Source: an uncultured Enhydrobacter sp.
GTDB taxonomy: Bacteria > Pseudomonadota > Gammaproteobacteria > Pseudomonadales > Moraxellaceae
DNA length: 64,000 nt
Assembly (NCBI GenBank): GCA_946222995.1
Contig: CAMIOS010000013.1
Span: 1 to 64,000 of the forward strand
Reading direction: 5' to 3'
The position numbers and the translations under genes are program-made. Positions 35,710 to 44,262 of the stretch are shown one piece after another. The stretch's first letter is position 1, and each line of letters opens with the position of its first letter. The notes under the pieces are model-generated. The model was not told where the DNA came from and made no database searches. It was given only the letters and a program-made list of their open reading frames with translations.

Positions 35710-35741
35710 AAAAATCCACTCTCTACAGGGTGGATTTTTTT
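35710..35741 (+). terminator. Intrinsic terminator after the second porin gene
   Basis: A 10-bp stem (AAAAATCCAC with GTGGATTTTT) with a 10-base loop ends in a T tract. Confidence 0.8.
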
Positions 35742-35830
35742 ATGCAAACTTTGCAAGTTTTTGATCGATTTTTTTGCCAATTTTTACATTTTCGAGTAAA
35801 ATTCGTTTTTACCTGTGAGCGAAAATTCTT

Positions 35831-37462
35831 ATGACAAAATTTATCTTTGTAACAGGCGGTGTTGTATCTTCTCTTGGTAAAGGGATTACCGCAGCTTCCG
35901 TCGCCGCCATTCTTGAAGCCCGCGGCATCAAGGTCACTATGACCAAATTGGATCCTTATATCAACGTGGATCCTGGCACCATGAGTCCCTTTCAACATGG
36001 GGAAGTCTTTGTCACCGAAGACGGGGCAGAGACCGATCTTGATTTAGGCTATTATGAGCGTTTTTTACGCCATGCCAAAATGACCAAAAATAACAATTTT
36101 ACGAGCGGTCGTATTTATTCCAATGTGATTGAAAAAGAACGCCGTGGTGATTATTTAGGCGGTACAGTTCAAGTCATTCCCCATATTACCGACGAAATCA
36201 AGGCCCGTATTCGTGCCAGTGGCGAGGGTTACGACATTGCCATGATTGAAATCGGCGGCACAGTCGGTGATATCGAAAGCCTGCCGTTTATGGAGGCGGT
36301 TCGTCAAATGCAGGTCGAGCTCGGTCGCAACAATGCCATGCTCATGCACTTGACCCTTGTGCCTTATATCTCAAGCGCAGGCGAAACCAAAACCAAACCC
36401 ACACAACATTCCGTCAAAGAGTTACGCTCAATTGGCTTACAACCTGATGTGCTCATTTGCCGTAGCGAACATGCGATTAGCGAGGACAACCGACATAAAA
36501 TTGCCCTGTTCACCAATGTCGAAGAACGGGCGGTGATTCTTTGCCCCGATGCACAAAGTATTTATCAAATACCTGCGATTTTACACGAGCAACATTTAGA
36601 CGACTTGATTTGCGAACGTTTTGGTATTACTGCCCCCGAAGCGGATTTGTCAGATTGGGCAAGCGTGACCGAAGGTTTACTTAACGCCAAAGACAGCGTG
36701 ACTGTTGCGATGGTCGGTAAATATGTTGAATTGCCTGATGCTTATAAGTCAATTAATGAAGCCTTACTTCATGCAGGTATCAAAAATGGCGTGAAGGTCA
36801 AAATTGATTATGTTGATGCTGAAAAACTCGAAACCGATGATGGCTTGATGGACAATGTCAAAAACGCCGATGCGCTACTGGTACCGGGTGGTTTTGGTGA
36901 GCGTGGTACGCAAGGCAAAATGAAGGCAATTAGTTATGCCCGAGAACATAATCTACCATTTTTGGGCATTTGTTTGGGGATGCAGTTGGCCGTGATTGAG
37001 TTTGCTCGTAATGTGTTGGGGCTAGAAGCCAATTCGACCGAGTTTGATAAAAAGACCAAAGCCCCATTGATTGGTCTGATCACTGAATGGTTTGATGAAA
37101 AAGGCGAATTACAAGTGCGTAGCGATGCTTCGGATTTGGGCGGTACGATGCGACTTGGGGCGCAAAAAGCCGAGTTGGTCGAAGACACTAAACTGCGTCA
37201 AATTTACGGCTCGCCTGTGATTAACGAACGCCATCGCCATCGTTATGAGATGAATGGTCGGTATATTGATGACTTAGAAAAGGCAGGTATGAAAGTTTCG
37301 GGCTATTCTACCAAACAGCATTTGGTCGAAGCGGTGGAAATTCCGAAACATCCGTGGTTTGTAGCGGTGCAGTATCATCCCGAATTTACCAGTTCGCCTA
37401 GAGACGGGCACCCATTGTTTAACAGCTTTGTGGCAGCAGCAAAAGCCCACCATCAAGCGTAA
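35831..37462 (+). CDS. pyrG: CTP synthase
   Basis: PyrG aminates UTP to CTP using glutamine. The 543-residue protein has the N-terminal synthetase domain (KFIFVTGGVVSSLGKGITAAS, KLDPYINVDPGTMSPFQHGE, EIGGTVGDIESLPF) and the C-terminal class I glutaminase with LVPGGFGERG, the nucleophile in FLGICLGMQLAV and the His/Glu pair in VQYHPEF. It begins the pyrG-kdsA-eno order common in gammaproteobacteria. A hairpin terminator lies between it and kdsA. Confidence 0.98.
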   Translation: MTKFIFVTGGVVSSLGKGITAASVAAILEARGIKVTMTKLDPYINVDPGTMSPFQHGEVFVTEDGAETDLDLGYYERFLRHAKMTKNNNFTSGRIYSNVIEKERRGDYLGGTVQVIPHITDEIKARIRASGEGYDIAMIEIGGTVGDIESLPFMEAVRQMQVELGRNNAMLMHLTLVPYISSAGETKTKPTQHSVKELRSIGLQPDVLICRSEHAISEDNRHKIALFTNVEERAVILCPDAQSIYQIPAILHEQHLDDLICERFGITAPEADLSDWASVTEGLLNAKDSVTVAMVGKYVELPDAYKSINEALLHAGIKNGVKVKIDYVDAEKLETDDGLMDNVKNADALLVPGGFGERGTQGKMKAISYAREHNLPFLGICLGMQLAVIEFARNVLGLEANSTEFDKKTKAPLIGLITEWFDEKGELQVRSDASDLGGTMRLGAQKAELVEDTKLRQIYGSPVINERHRHRYEMNGRYIDDLEKAGMKVSGYSTKQHLVEAVEIPKHPWFVAVQYHPEFTSSPRDGHPLFNSFVAAAKAHHQA

Positions 37463-37477
37463 TGATTAGGATTTAGC

Positions 37478-37506
37478 AAAAACCATCTTGTTAGGTGGTT
37501 TTTTTG
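37478..37506 (+). terminator. Intrinsic terminator after pyrG
   Basis: A 9-bp stem (AAAACCATC with GGTGGTTTT, one G-T pair) with a 6-base loop is followed by T. Confidence 0.7.
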
Positions 37507-37585
37507 TTTTGCTAAATTTGTGGTATAGTGAACCACTTGTCATTTTAAACCCTGTTAACTGTGGATAAAAAATAAGAGAAAAACA

Positions 37586-38449
37586 ATGACCCAACAACTT
37601 CCCAATGCCCAAGCGCATATTCAATTAAATGACATGACCATTGGCAATGATCAGCCATTTATCTTATTTGGGGGCATGAATGTGCTTGAAAGCCGTGATT
37701 TGGCGTTTGAAATTGCCGAAAGCTATATTGAAATTTGTAAACGCCTAAATATCGGCTATGTATTTAAGGCAAGTTTTGATAAAGCCAACCGCTCAAGCCT
37801 ATATTCTTTCCGAGGGCCTGGGCTAGAAAAAGGGCTAGAATGGCTTGCCGATATCAAAAAAATGTTCAATGTGCCGATTATTACCGATGTACACGAGCCA
37901 TACCAGGCTGCGCCTGTGGCAGAAGTGGCAGATATCATTCAATTACCCGCATTTTTAAGCCGTCAAACTGACCTGGTCGAAGCAATGGCAAAAACCGGGG
38001 CGATTATCAATGTTAAAAAAGCCCAATTCCTTGCCCCACATGAGATGAAGCATATCATCAATAAATGCCTAGAGGCGGGCAATGATAAGGTGATTTTATG
38101 CGAGCGGGGTTCGGCATTTGGTTACAATAACTTGGTTGTGGATATGCTCGGCTTTGATACCATGAAAAAAATGAACGTGCCGGTGTTTTTTGATGTGACT
38201 CACAGTCTACAACAACCAGGGGCGAGAGCGGATAGTGCAGGCGGTCGCCGTGAGCAGATTACCACACTGGCTCGCGCGGGGATGGCGACAGGGTTAGCGG
38301 GGCTATTTTTGGAAGCCCATCCCAATCCTGATGTGGCAAAGTGTGATGGTCCTTGTGCCCTACGTATGAGCCAGCTTGAGCCGTTTTTGGCACAGCTAAA
38401 ACAGCTTGATGACTTAGTCAAAGGCTTTGTGGTTCTCGATACACATTGA
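37586..38449 (+). CDS. kdsA: 3-deoxy-8-phosphooctulonate synthase
   Basis: KdsA condenses arabinose 5-phosphate with phosphoenolpyruvate to KDO 8-phosphate for the lipid A inner core. The 287-residue TIM barrel shows FILFGGMNVLESRDLAFEIA, the FKASFDKANRSS segment, IITDVHEPYQA, DIIQLPAFLSRQTDLVEAMA and the DVTHSLQQPG motif. The N-terminal 15 residues are slightly longer than usual. AAGAG precedes the ATG. In the common gammaproteobacterial order eno follows directly; here a copper cassette intervenes. Confidence 0.97.
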   Translation: MTQQLPNAQAHIQLNDMTIGNDQPFILFGGMNVLESRDLAFEIAESYIEICKRLNIGYVFKASFDKANRSSLYSFRGPGLEKGLEWLADIKKMFNVPIITDVHEPYQAAPVAEVADIIQLPAFLSRQTDLVEAMAKTGAIINVKKAQFLAPHEMKHIINKCLEAGNDKVILCERGSAFGYNNLVVDMLGFDTMKKMNVPVFFDVTHSLQQPGARADSAGGRREQITTLARAGMATGLAGLFLEAHPNPDVAKCDGPCALRMSQLEPFLAQLKQLDDLVKGFVVLDTH

Positions 38450-38467
38450 TTTAAAAAACATTTTTTC

Positions 38468-38503
38468 AACGCCTTGTAAAACATCATTACAAGGCGTTTT
38501 TTT
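38468..38503 (+). terminator. Intrinsic terminator after kdsA
   Basis: A perfect 12-bp stem (AACGCCTTGTAA with TTACAAGGCGTT) with a 7-base loop is followed by a long T tract. Confidence 0.85.
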
Positions 38504-38567
38504 ATTTGTGCTAGGCTAAGTTTTTATACCAAAATTAAGCGCTTTAATACACAAAAAGGATAACACA

Positions 38568-38861
38568 ATGGCAATTCAAACCGTACAATTAGGCTTAAAA
38601 GGGATTAGCGATGCTGAAGGCTACGACTACGCTATCAAAGCATTATCAACCATTGGCGGCGTGCAACAAGTCAAACTCGAACCTGAAAACCATCGCGTAT
38701 TGGTGCAATTTGACGACACGCAAACTTCGGTGTTTGCCTTTAAAGCGGCATTGACCAACGTGGATTATATCAGTGAGCCATTTCCGATTGAAGCGCCCGC
38801 TAATCCAGCCAACGACCGCACGCTCGCCGGTGATTTAGCAAATGATGGGCGGTTATCATAA
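38568..38861 (+). CDS. HMA-fold-like protein lacking the metal-binding cysteines
   Basis: The 97-residue protein lines up along its length with the CopZ chaperone encoded 1.7 kb away: TVQLGLKGI against the CopZ first strand, AIKALSTIGGVQQVKL against ALKQVQGVNNINV, VLVQFDDTQTSVFAFKAAL against AVIDFDDSQTTIDTLKEAI. The MTCGGC metal loop is replaced by ISDAEGY, and the protein has no cysteine at all, so it should not bind copper in the usual way. A 20-residue polar tail is added. AAAAGGA precedes the ATG. It lies between kdsA and convergent cueR. The alignment is by eye; function is unknown. Confidence 0.75.
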   Translation: MAIQTVQLGLKGISDAEGYDYAIKALSTIGGVQQVKLEPENHRVLVQFDDTQTSVFAFKAALTNVDYISEPFPIEAPANPANDRTLAGDLANDGRLS

Positions 38862-38881
38862 TCTCTAGCTATTTTTATTAG

Positions 38882-39325
38882 TTATTCTGTTTTATGACAG
38901 TTTTTATGAATAGGATAGGCACTGCCTATCATCAGCCCGTCTAAAATGCTGCATTGTGCTGAACCATCGCCAAGACAGCTATCATGCCACGTTTGTAACG
39001 TGGCTTTCATGGTTTGCAAGCGTTCGATTTTTTGGGTTAAATCATCAATATGTTGGCGGGTCAGTGCCTTGACTTCCACATTATTTCGCTGTTGATTGTC
39101 TTGCAATGCCAATAAAGCTTGAATTTGTGCCAATGAAAATCCGACCTCTCGGGCATGTTTGATAAAGTGTAAGCGAGCAAGCTGTCCTTCATCAAAGTTG
39201 CGATAGCCTGCGTCACTGCGTTGAATGGACGGCAATAAGCCTTGTTTTTCATATTCTCGAATTTGCCGAGCAGATAAGCCAGTCAGTTTTGTTGCTTCGC
39301 TAATAGTTATTTTTTGAATTGGCAT
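38882..39325 (-). CDS. cueR: CueR-type MerR family copper-responsive regulator
   Basis: CueR senses monovalent copper and twists its target promoters to activate them. The 147-residue protein has the MerR winged helix (ISEATKLTGLSARQIREYEK, then RNFDEGQLARLHFIKHAREV), a dimerisation coiled coil (about 80-112), and the metal loop with C117 and C125 eight residues apart (SCLGDGSAQCSIL), as in CueR of E. coli. A further His/Cys at the C-terminal tail (HKNCH) is extra. It is divergent from the DUF305-copZ-copA unit, and its probable operator lies in between. Confidence 0.92.
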   Translation of the reverse strand: MPIQKITISEATKLTGLSARQIREYEKQGLLPSIQRSDAGYRNFDEGQLARLHFIKHAREVGFSLAQIQALLALQDNQQRNNVEVKALTRQHIDDLTQKIERLQTMKATLQTWHDSCLGDGSAQCSILDGLMIGSAYPIHKNCHKTE

Positions 39326-39333
39326 TTTTTGCT

Positions 39334-39364
39334 TGACCTTGACATCATGTTAGGGTTTATAGTA
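39334..39364 (+). promoter_or_regulatory. CueR-type promoter and operator for the copper operon
   Basis: TTGACC (39334-39339) and TATAGT (39359-39364) are separated by 19 bases, the long spacer typical of MerR-family promoters. Inside it lies a dyad of half-sites ACCTTGAC and GTTAGGGT with 5 bases between (39337-39357, 6 of 8 positions symmetric). It lies between divergent cueR and the DUF305 gene, pointing towards the latter. Confidence 0.75.
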
Positions 39365-39436
39365 ATCATACCATGAAAAAAAGCAAGTCATGCAATCAAA
39401 AAATTTAATCTCTTCAACTTCTGTAGGAGTTTTGCG

Positions 39437-40168
39437 ATGAAATCACGAATGACGGTTCCTATTATGTTAGCGATGGCGGTCGGTCTAACCGCTTGTAATC
39501 AAGCTAATAATAGCGATACTCCAGCAACTGCGGCCAGTACCACCGCTAGCACGCCAATGAGCCATGAAGAGCATATGCAAGCCATGGCAACCGCGTCAGC
39601 TAGCAATATGCAAGCTAGCACCTCACAACCACCGCATATCATGGCATATATGGATAGCATGGACAAAATGCACCAAGCCATGTCAGCAGGTGTACAGGCC
39701 AAAAATGCCGATGTCGGCTTTGCCAAGGGCATGATACCGCACCACGAAGGGGCGATTGATATGGCAAAAATTGAATTACACTATGGCAAAGACACCGAAA
39801 TGAAAGCCCTTGCCCAAAAAATCATTGACGCTCAACAAGGCGAAATCAAATTCATGCAACAATGGCTAACCGACAATGAAGCCAAACAGCCCACTGCCGC
39901 CAATGCCAGTGCAGTAACCAACGCTTATCAACAAAAAGATATGGCAAATCATGATGCCATGATGCAAGGCACAATGGATGCCGACCCCGATGTGGCGTTT
40001 GCCAAAGGTATGATACCGCACCACCAAGGGGCGATTGATATGGCGAATGTTGAAGAACAATACGGTAAAAATGCCGAGATGCTTAAGTTAGCAGGACAAA
40101 TCAAACAAGCCCAAACCCCAGAAATCAAGCAAATGCAAGACTGGCTAGCGAAAAAAGGCGTTAAATAA
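39437..40168 (+). CDS. Two-domain DUF305 lipoprotein
   Basis: The 243-residue precursor has a lipoprotein signal (LTAC, Cys at 20) and then two DUF305 domains, each with the Met/His-rich core FAKGMIPHHEGAIDMA (about residues 95-110) and FAKGMIPHHQGAIDMA (about 188-203). A His/Met-rich linker precedes the first (HMQAMA ... MDSMDKMHQAM). DUF305 proteins are periplasmic and often occur with copper efflux genes; the Met/His residues suggest metal binding. The second domain arose by recent duplication (44 of 47 bases identical in the core). It is the first gene of the copper operon, followed by copZ after 58 bases. Confidence 0.9.
   Translation: MKSRMTVPIMLAMAVGLTACNQANNSDTPATAASTTASTPMSHEEHMQAMATASASNMQASTSQPPHIMAYMDSMDKMHQAMSAGVQAKNADVGFAKGMIPHHEGAIDMAKIELHYGKDTEMKALAQKIIDAQQGEIKFMQQWLTDNEAKQPTAANASAVTNAYQQKDMANHDAMMQGTMDADPDVAFAKGMIPHHQGAIDMANVEEQYGKNAEMLKLAGQIKQAQTPEIKQMQDWLAKKGVK
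39719..39765 (+). repeat. First copy of a 47-bp repeat in the DUF305 gene
   Basis: It matches 39998-40044 at 44 of 47 positions, with two of the differences silent changes. It encodes the metal-binding-type core. Confidence 0.9.
39998..40044 (+). repeat. Second copy of a 47-bp repeat in the DUF305 gene
   Basis: Partner of 39719-39765. The only amino-acid change in the core is Glu to Gln after the HH pair. Confidence 0.9.
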
Positions 40169-40226
40169 CTCAAGTTTTAATGGCTAAAAAATTTTATTTC
40201 TGACGATAATCCAAAAGGAGATTCCC

Positions 40227-40433
40227 ATGCAACAAGCGACAATTCAAATAGAAGGTATGACCTGTGGCGGCTGTGTCAATAGCGTAACTAACGCCCTAAA
40301 ACAAGTGCAAGGCGTCAATAACATCAATGTCAGTCTTGCCGACAAACAAGCCGTGATTGACTTTGACGATAGCCAGACCACGATTGATACGCTCAAAGAA
40401 GCCATTGAAGATGCGGGCTACGATGTGGTATGA
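40227..40433 (+). CDS. copZ: Copper chaperone CopZ
   Basis: CopZ shuttles monovalent copper to the exporter. The 68-residue protein is a single HMA domain with the MTCGGC ligand loop (residues 11-16) and a typical beta-alpha-beta-beta-alpha-beta pattern ending in EDAGYDVV. AAGGAG precedes the ATG. Its stop overlaps the start of copA by 4 bases, so the two are translationally coupled. Confidence 0.95.
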   Translation: MQQATIQIEGMTCGGCVNSVTNALKQVQGVNNINVSLADKQAVIDFDDSQTTIDTLKEAIEDAGYDVV

Positions 40434-42688
40434 ATAGCCAGTCTGCTGTAACCCAAGAACTTGCCTTAAACATTGAAGGCATGACTTGCCAAGCCTGCGC
40501 CACTCGTATCGAAAAGGTACTCAATAAAAAGGATGCCATCGAACAAGCGGATGTGAATTTTGCCGGTGAAGTCGCTCATGTACGATTTGACAGCAGTCAG
40601 ACCACACCCGAGCAGATTGTGGCATGTATCAAAAAAACAGGTTATTCCGCCACCATCCAACAAAAAGACGAACTGTTTGACCAACCTCAAACTGTCGATA
40701 AAATACCGTCGTCTTTGATAGCGACTTGGTTGTGTTTGGTGCCGTTTTTAGTCGGCATGGCAGGCATGATGATTGACAATCATCGCCTGATGCCGCCGCT
40801 GTGGGTGCAGTTTTTGTTGGCGACGCTTGTGCAATTTGGCTTGGCATTGCCATTTTATAAAAGTGCATGGGCAAGCATCAAAGGCGGGCTTGCCAATATG
40901 GATGTGCTGGTGGTGCTTGGCACGCTGACGATTTGGGCATACTCGACTTATATTTGGCTCAGTCATTTACAAATGGCAAACATGGCATACCCGATGTCTC
41001 AAGCTATGGCTCATGCCATGCCGAATGTATATTTTGAAGCGGGTGTGATGGTAATCGCCTTTGTTAAAATGGGCAAATACCTTGAACACCGCACCAAAAA
41101 ACACAGCCTTAACAGCATTAATTTGCTCTTGCAACTCACGCCCGAACAAGTGGAAGTTAAGACCTCTGCTCAACAAGGGCAAGAAGCACAATGGCAAACT
41201 GTCCCACTTAATAGCGTACAACCAGGACAAATTTTGCTTGCCAAAGCAGGTACTCGTATCGCCACCGATGGGATAGTGACTCAAGGCGAGGGATGGTGTG
41301 ATGAAAGTCATTTGACGGGTGAATCTATTCCGCTTGCCAAGCATGTTGGTAGCCCCGTGATGGCAGGAGCATTGGTGCAAAATGGTAGTTTTGAATACCA
41401 AATTACTGCTAAAGGCAGCCAAACCCGACTGGGCGATATGATTCAAGCCCTAAATGATGCCCAAGGCAGTAAGGCAAATATTGCTCGGCTTGCTGATAAA
41501 GTCGCAGGCGTTTTCGTGCCTGTGGTGGTGGCAATTGCAGTTTTGACATTTATTGCCAATTATGTGTGGCTTGGTGTCTTCGACCAAGCCTTGATGCGGG
41601 CGGTATCGGTGTTGGTGATTGCTTGTCCGTGTGCCTTGGGGCTTGCGACCCCAGCGGCGATTATGGCGGGCATGGGGGTTGCGGCACGCCATGGCGTCTG
41701 GTTCAAAGATGCCCAAGCTCTTGAAACTGCAGGCGGCATCGATACCATCGTGTTTGACAAAACAGGCACGCTTACGCATGGCAAACCCAACTTGGTCGCT
41801 CATTATGTGATGGATAAAGGTCTAAAATTTGGCGATATCTTAACCTTGGTGGCAAGTGTAGAACGCCACGCCAATCATCCGCTTGCCAACACCTTGGTCA
41901 GTTTTGCCGAAAACTATCTGAAACAACATAACCAACTTTTGACCTACTTGCCAGTAGAAAACGTGCAAAACATGGCAGGGCAGGGCATTCAAGCCGACAT
42001 TGCAGGATTTGGTCAGGTCAAAGTGGGGCGGCTAGACTATACCCATGTGATTTTACCCAGTCATGTAACGCAAAGCGAAGATAGTGTTTGGCATATCGCA
42101 AGCCAAGTAGGTATCAGCATCAACGATGTGCCACTTGCCGCCTTTGCCCTAGCTGATAATATAATGTCAGATACCAGCAGTGTATTAAATGCGTTACGCA
42201 AAGAGCAGATTGAGCCGATGATAATGAGTGGCGATAAAACCTCGGTGGTCGAGTATGTCGCCAAGCAATTAAACGTCACCCACGCTTTTGGCGAACAATC
42301 CCCTCGGGATAAAGCCAATCATATCAAAGCGCTACAAGAACAAGGTAAAAAAGTTGCGATGGTGGGCGATGGGGTCAATGATGCCCCTGCCATGGCAACA
42401 GCGACCGCAAGCTTTGCGGTAGAAAACGCCACCGACATTGCCAAGCACAGTGCCACCGCTCGCTTGATGGGTGATTCGCTCAAGCATGTGTTATTTGCGG
42501 TCAATATCGCCCGTGCCACGCTTCGCAATATCAAGCAAAACTTATTTTTTGCCTTTATTTATAACTGTCTAGGCATTCCGCTTGCCGCTTTTGGTCTGTT
42601 AAATCCGATGATAGCGGCGGCAGCAATGGCGTTAAGCTCGATTTCGGTGTTGATGAATGCGCTGCGTTTAACCCGATTAAAAATTTAA
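40430..42688 (+). CDS. copA: Copper-exporting P1B-type ATPase
   Basis: CopA pumps monovalent copper out of the cytoplasm. The 752-residue protein has one N-terminal HMA domain (C20-x2-C23), eight expected membrane segments, the CPC ion motif at 399-401, the phosphorylated D443 in DKTGTLT, an HP motif (RHANHPLAN) and GDGVNDAPAM. The last membrane segment carries MALSSISVLMNALRL, with Met and Ser-Ser ligands typical of the copper subclass. One HMA domain rather than two is normal for many bacteria. The start overlaps copZ. It is last in the operon; no clear terminator follows before eno. Confidence 0.96.
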   Translation: MNSQSAVTQELALNIEGMTCQACATRIEKVLNKKDAIEQADVNFAGEVAHVRFDSSQTTPEQIVACIKKTGYSATIQQKDELFDQPQTVDKIPSSLIATWLCLVPFLVGMAGMMIDNHRLMPPLWVQFLLATLVQFGLALPFYKSAWASIKGGLANMDVLVVLGTLTIWAYSTYIWLSHLQMANMAYPMSQAMAHAMPNVYFEAGVMVIAFVKMGKYLEHRTKKHSLNSINLLLQLTPEQVEVKTSAQQGQEAQWQTVPLNSVQPGQILLAKAGTRIATDGIVTQGEGWCDESHLTGESIPLAKHVGSPVMAGALVQNGSFEYQITAKGSQTRLGDMIQALNDAQGSKANIARLADKVAGVFVPVVVAIAVLTFIANYVWLGVFDQALMRAVSVLVIACPCALGLATPAAIMAGMGVAARHGVWFKDAQALETAGGIDTIVFDKTGTLTHGKPNLVAHYVMDKGLKFGDILTLVASVERHANHPLANTLVSFAENYLKQHNQLLTYLPVENVQNMAGQGIQADIAGFGQVKVGRLDYTHVILPSHVTQSEDSVWHIASQVGISINDVPLAAFALADNIMSDTSSVLNALRKEQIEPMIMSGDKTSVVEYVAKQLNVTHAFGEQSPRDKANHIKALQEQGKKVAMVGDGVNDAPAMATATASFAVENATDIAKHSATARLMGDSLKHVLFAVNIARATLRNIKQNLFFAFIYNCLGIPLAAFGLLNPMIAAAAMALSSISVLMNALRLTRLKI

Positions 42689-42807
42689 CCAGCTCACTTA
42701 ACCTAATCACAATTTGCCAAAATATGCTATCATAGCAAAAATTTTTTCATTGTTGTTCTATCTTGTTGATTCGCTATTTTTTATTGACCATATTTCAAGG
42801 ACTCGCT

Positions 42808-44133
42808 ATGTACGCCGAAGAAACCACTACCCAAAACCAAATCAAAGACATCATCGCCCGTGAAATTCTTGACTCGCGTGGCAACCCGACTATCGAAGCT
42901 GACGTAATTTTGGCAGATGGCACCATTGGACGTGCCGCCGCCCCAAGTGGTGCCTCGACTGGCTCACGTGAAGCCCTTGAGCTGCGTGATGGTGATAAAT
43001 CTCGTTATCTTGGCAAAGGCGTAAAAAAAGCGGTCGCCAATGTGAATAGCGAAATTCGCTCTGCCTTGGTCGATATGGACGTATCAAAACAGCAAGCGAT
43101 TGATGATAAACTCATCGCTCTTGACGGTACTGAAAATAAAGAAAAACTGGGAGCGAATGCGACTCTAGCCGTATCTTTAGCGGCTGCCCGTGCCGCCGCC
43201 CAATCCCAAAAATTACCACTGCATCAATATATCGCCAATTTGCGTGGACAAACCTCGCTATCAATGCCTGTGCCCATGATGAATATCTTAAATGGTGGGG
43301 CGCACGCTGACAATACCGTGGATATTCAAGAATTTATGATTGAGCCTGTGGCATTTGATAGCTTTGGCGAGGCATTGCGGGCGGGTACCGAGATTTTCCA
43401 TAGCCTAAAATCGGTGCTTAAAAAACAAGGATTAAATACCGCAGTCGGTGACGAAGGTGGCTTTGCCCCGAATTTACGCAGTAATGAAGAAGCCATTACC
43501 GTCATTATGCAAGCCATCGAACAAGCGGGTTATCAAGCAGGCAAAGATATCTACTTAGCCCTTGACTGCGCCTCATCTGAGTTCTATAAAAACGGTCAAT
43601 ACGTACTCGAAGGCGAAGGCAATAAAGCCTTTGATTCGCATGGCTTTGCCGATTATTTGGGCGAATTGGTACGTCAATATCCAATCATTTCAATCGAAGA
43701 TGGCTTGGATGAAAGTGATTGGGATGGCTGGGCATATTTAACCGAAAAGCTTGGCAAAAGCGTACAACTGGTAGGCGATGATCTCTTTGTGACTAACCCA
43801 AAAATCTTGCAAGAAGGCATTGATAAACACATTGCCAATGCGATTTTGATTAAATTTAACCAAATCGGTACGCTATCAGAAACCCTTGATGCCATTTATC
43901 TGGCAAAGAAAAATGGCTATGCGACGATTATCTCGCATCGCTCTGGCGAAACCGAAGACAGCACCATTGCCGATTTAGCCGTCGGTACTGCCGCAGGGCA
44001 AATCAAAACAGGCTCACTGTGCCGTTCGGACCGTGTGGCAAAATACAACCAACTCTTGCGTATCGAGCAAATGGTCACCGCAAGCTATCATGGGGCGGAT
44101 GAGTTTATTGGACTACGCAATCCAAAAGCCTAA
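42808..44133 (+). CDS. eno: Enolase
   Basis: Enolase interconverts 2-phosphoglycerate and phosphoenolpyruvate and is a usual partner of RNase E. The 441-residue protein shows AREILDSRGNPTIEADV, GASTGSREALELRDGD, the metal ligands in LALDCASSEF, SIEDGLDESDW and LVGDDLFVTN, and the catalytic SHRSGETED. An in-frame ATG further upstream adds a non-conserved hydrophobic piece; AAGGA lies 6 bases before the ATG at 42808. An extended -10 (TGC TATCAT, 42725-42733) may drive it. Normally found next to kdsA, here it follows copA. Confidence 0.98.
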   Translation: MYAEETTTQNQIKDIIAREILDSRGNPTIEADVILADGTIGRAAAPSGASTGSREALELRDGDKSRYLGKGVKKAVANVNSEIRSALVDMDVSKQQAIDDKLIALDGTENKEKLGANATLAVSLAAARAAAQSQKLPLHQYIANLRGQTSLSMPVPMMNILNGGAHADNTVDIQEFMIEPVAFDSFGEALRAGTEIFHSLKSVLKKQGLNTAVGDEGGFAPNLRSNEEAITVIMQAIEQAGYQAGKDIYLALDCASSEFYKNGQYVLEGEGNKAFDSHGFADYLGELVRQYPIISIEDGLDESDWDGWAYLTEKLGKSVQLVGDDLFVTNPKILQEGIDKHIANAILIKFNQIGTLSETLDAIYLAKKNGYATIISHRSGETEDSTIADLAVGTAAGQIKTGSLCRSDRVAKYNQLLRIEQMVTASYHGADEFIGLRNPKA

Positions 44134-44159
44134 TATTCAGTGATTTAACAAGTTTTAGC

Positions 44160-44195
44160 AAAGAAAAGGGCATATTCGATACGCCCTTTTTCTTT
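44160..44195 (+). terminator. Intrinsic terminator after eno
   Basis: A stem AAAAGGGC with GCCCTTTTT, extendable by flanking AAAG/CTTT pairs, is followed by T. It separates eno from ftsB. Confidence 0.7.
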
Positions 44196-44262
44196 GAGAT
44201 TTTGCTATAATATTTTCGCTAATATCGCCTGTAACAACCGTTTGCCAAATCCTGAGAGTTCC

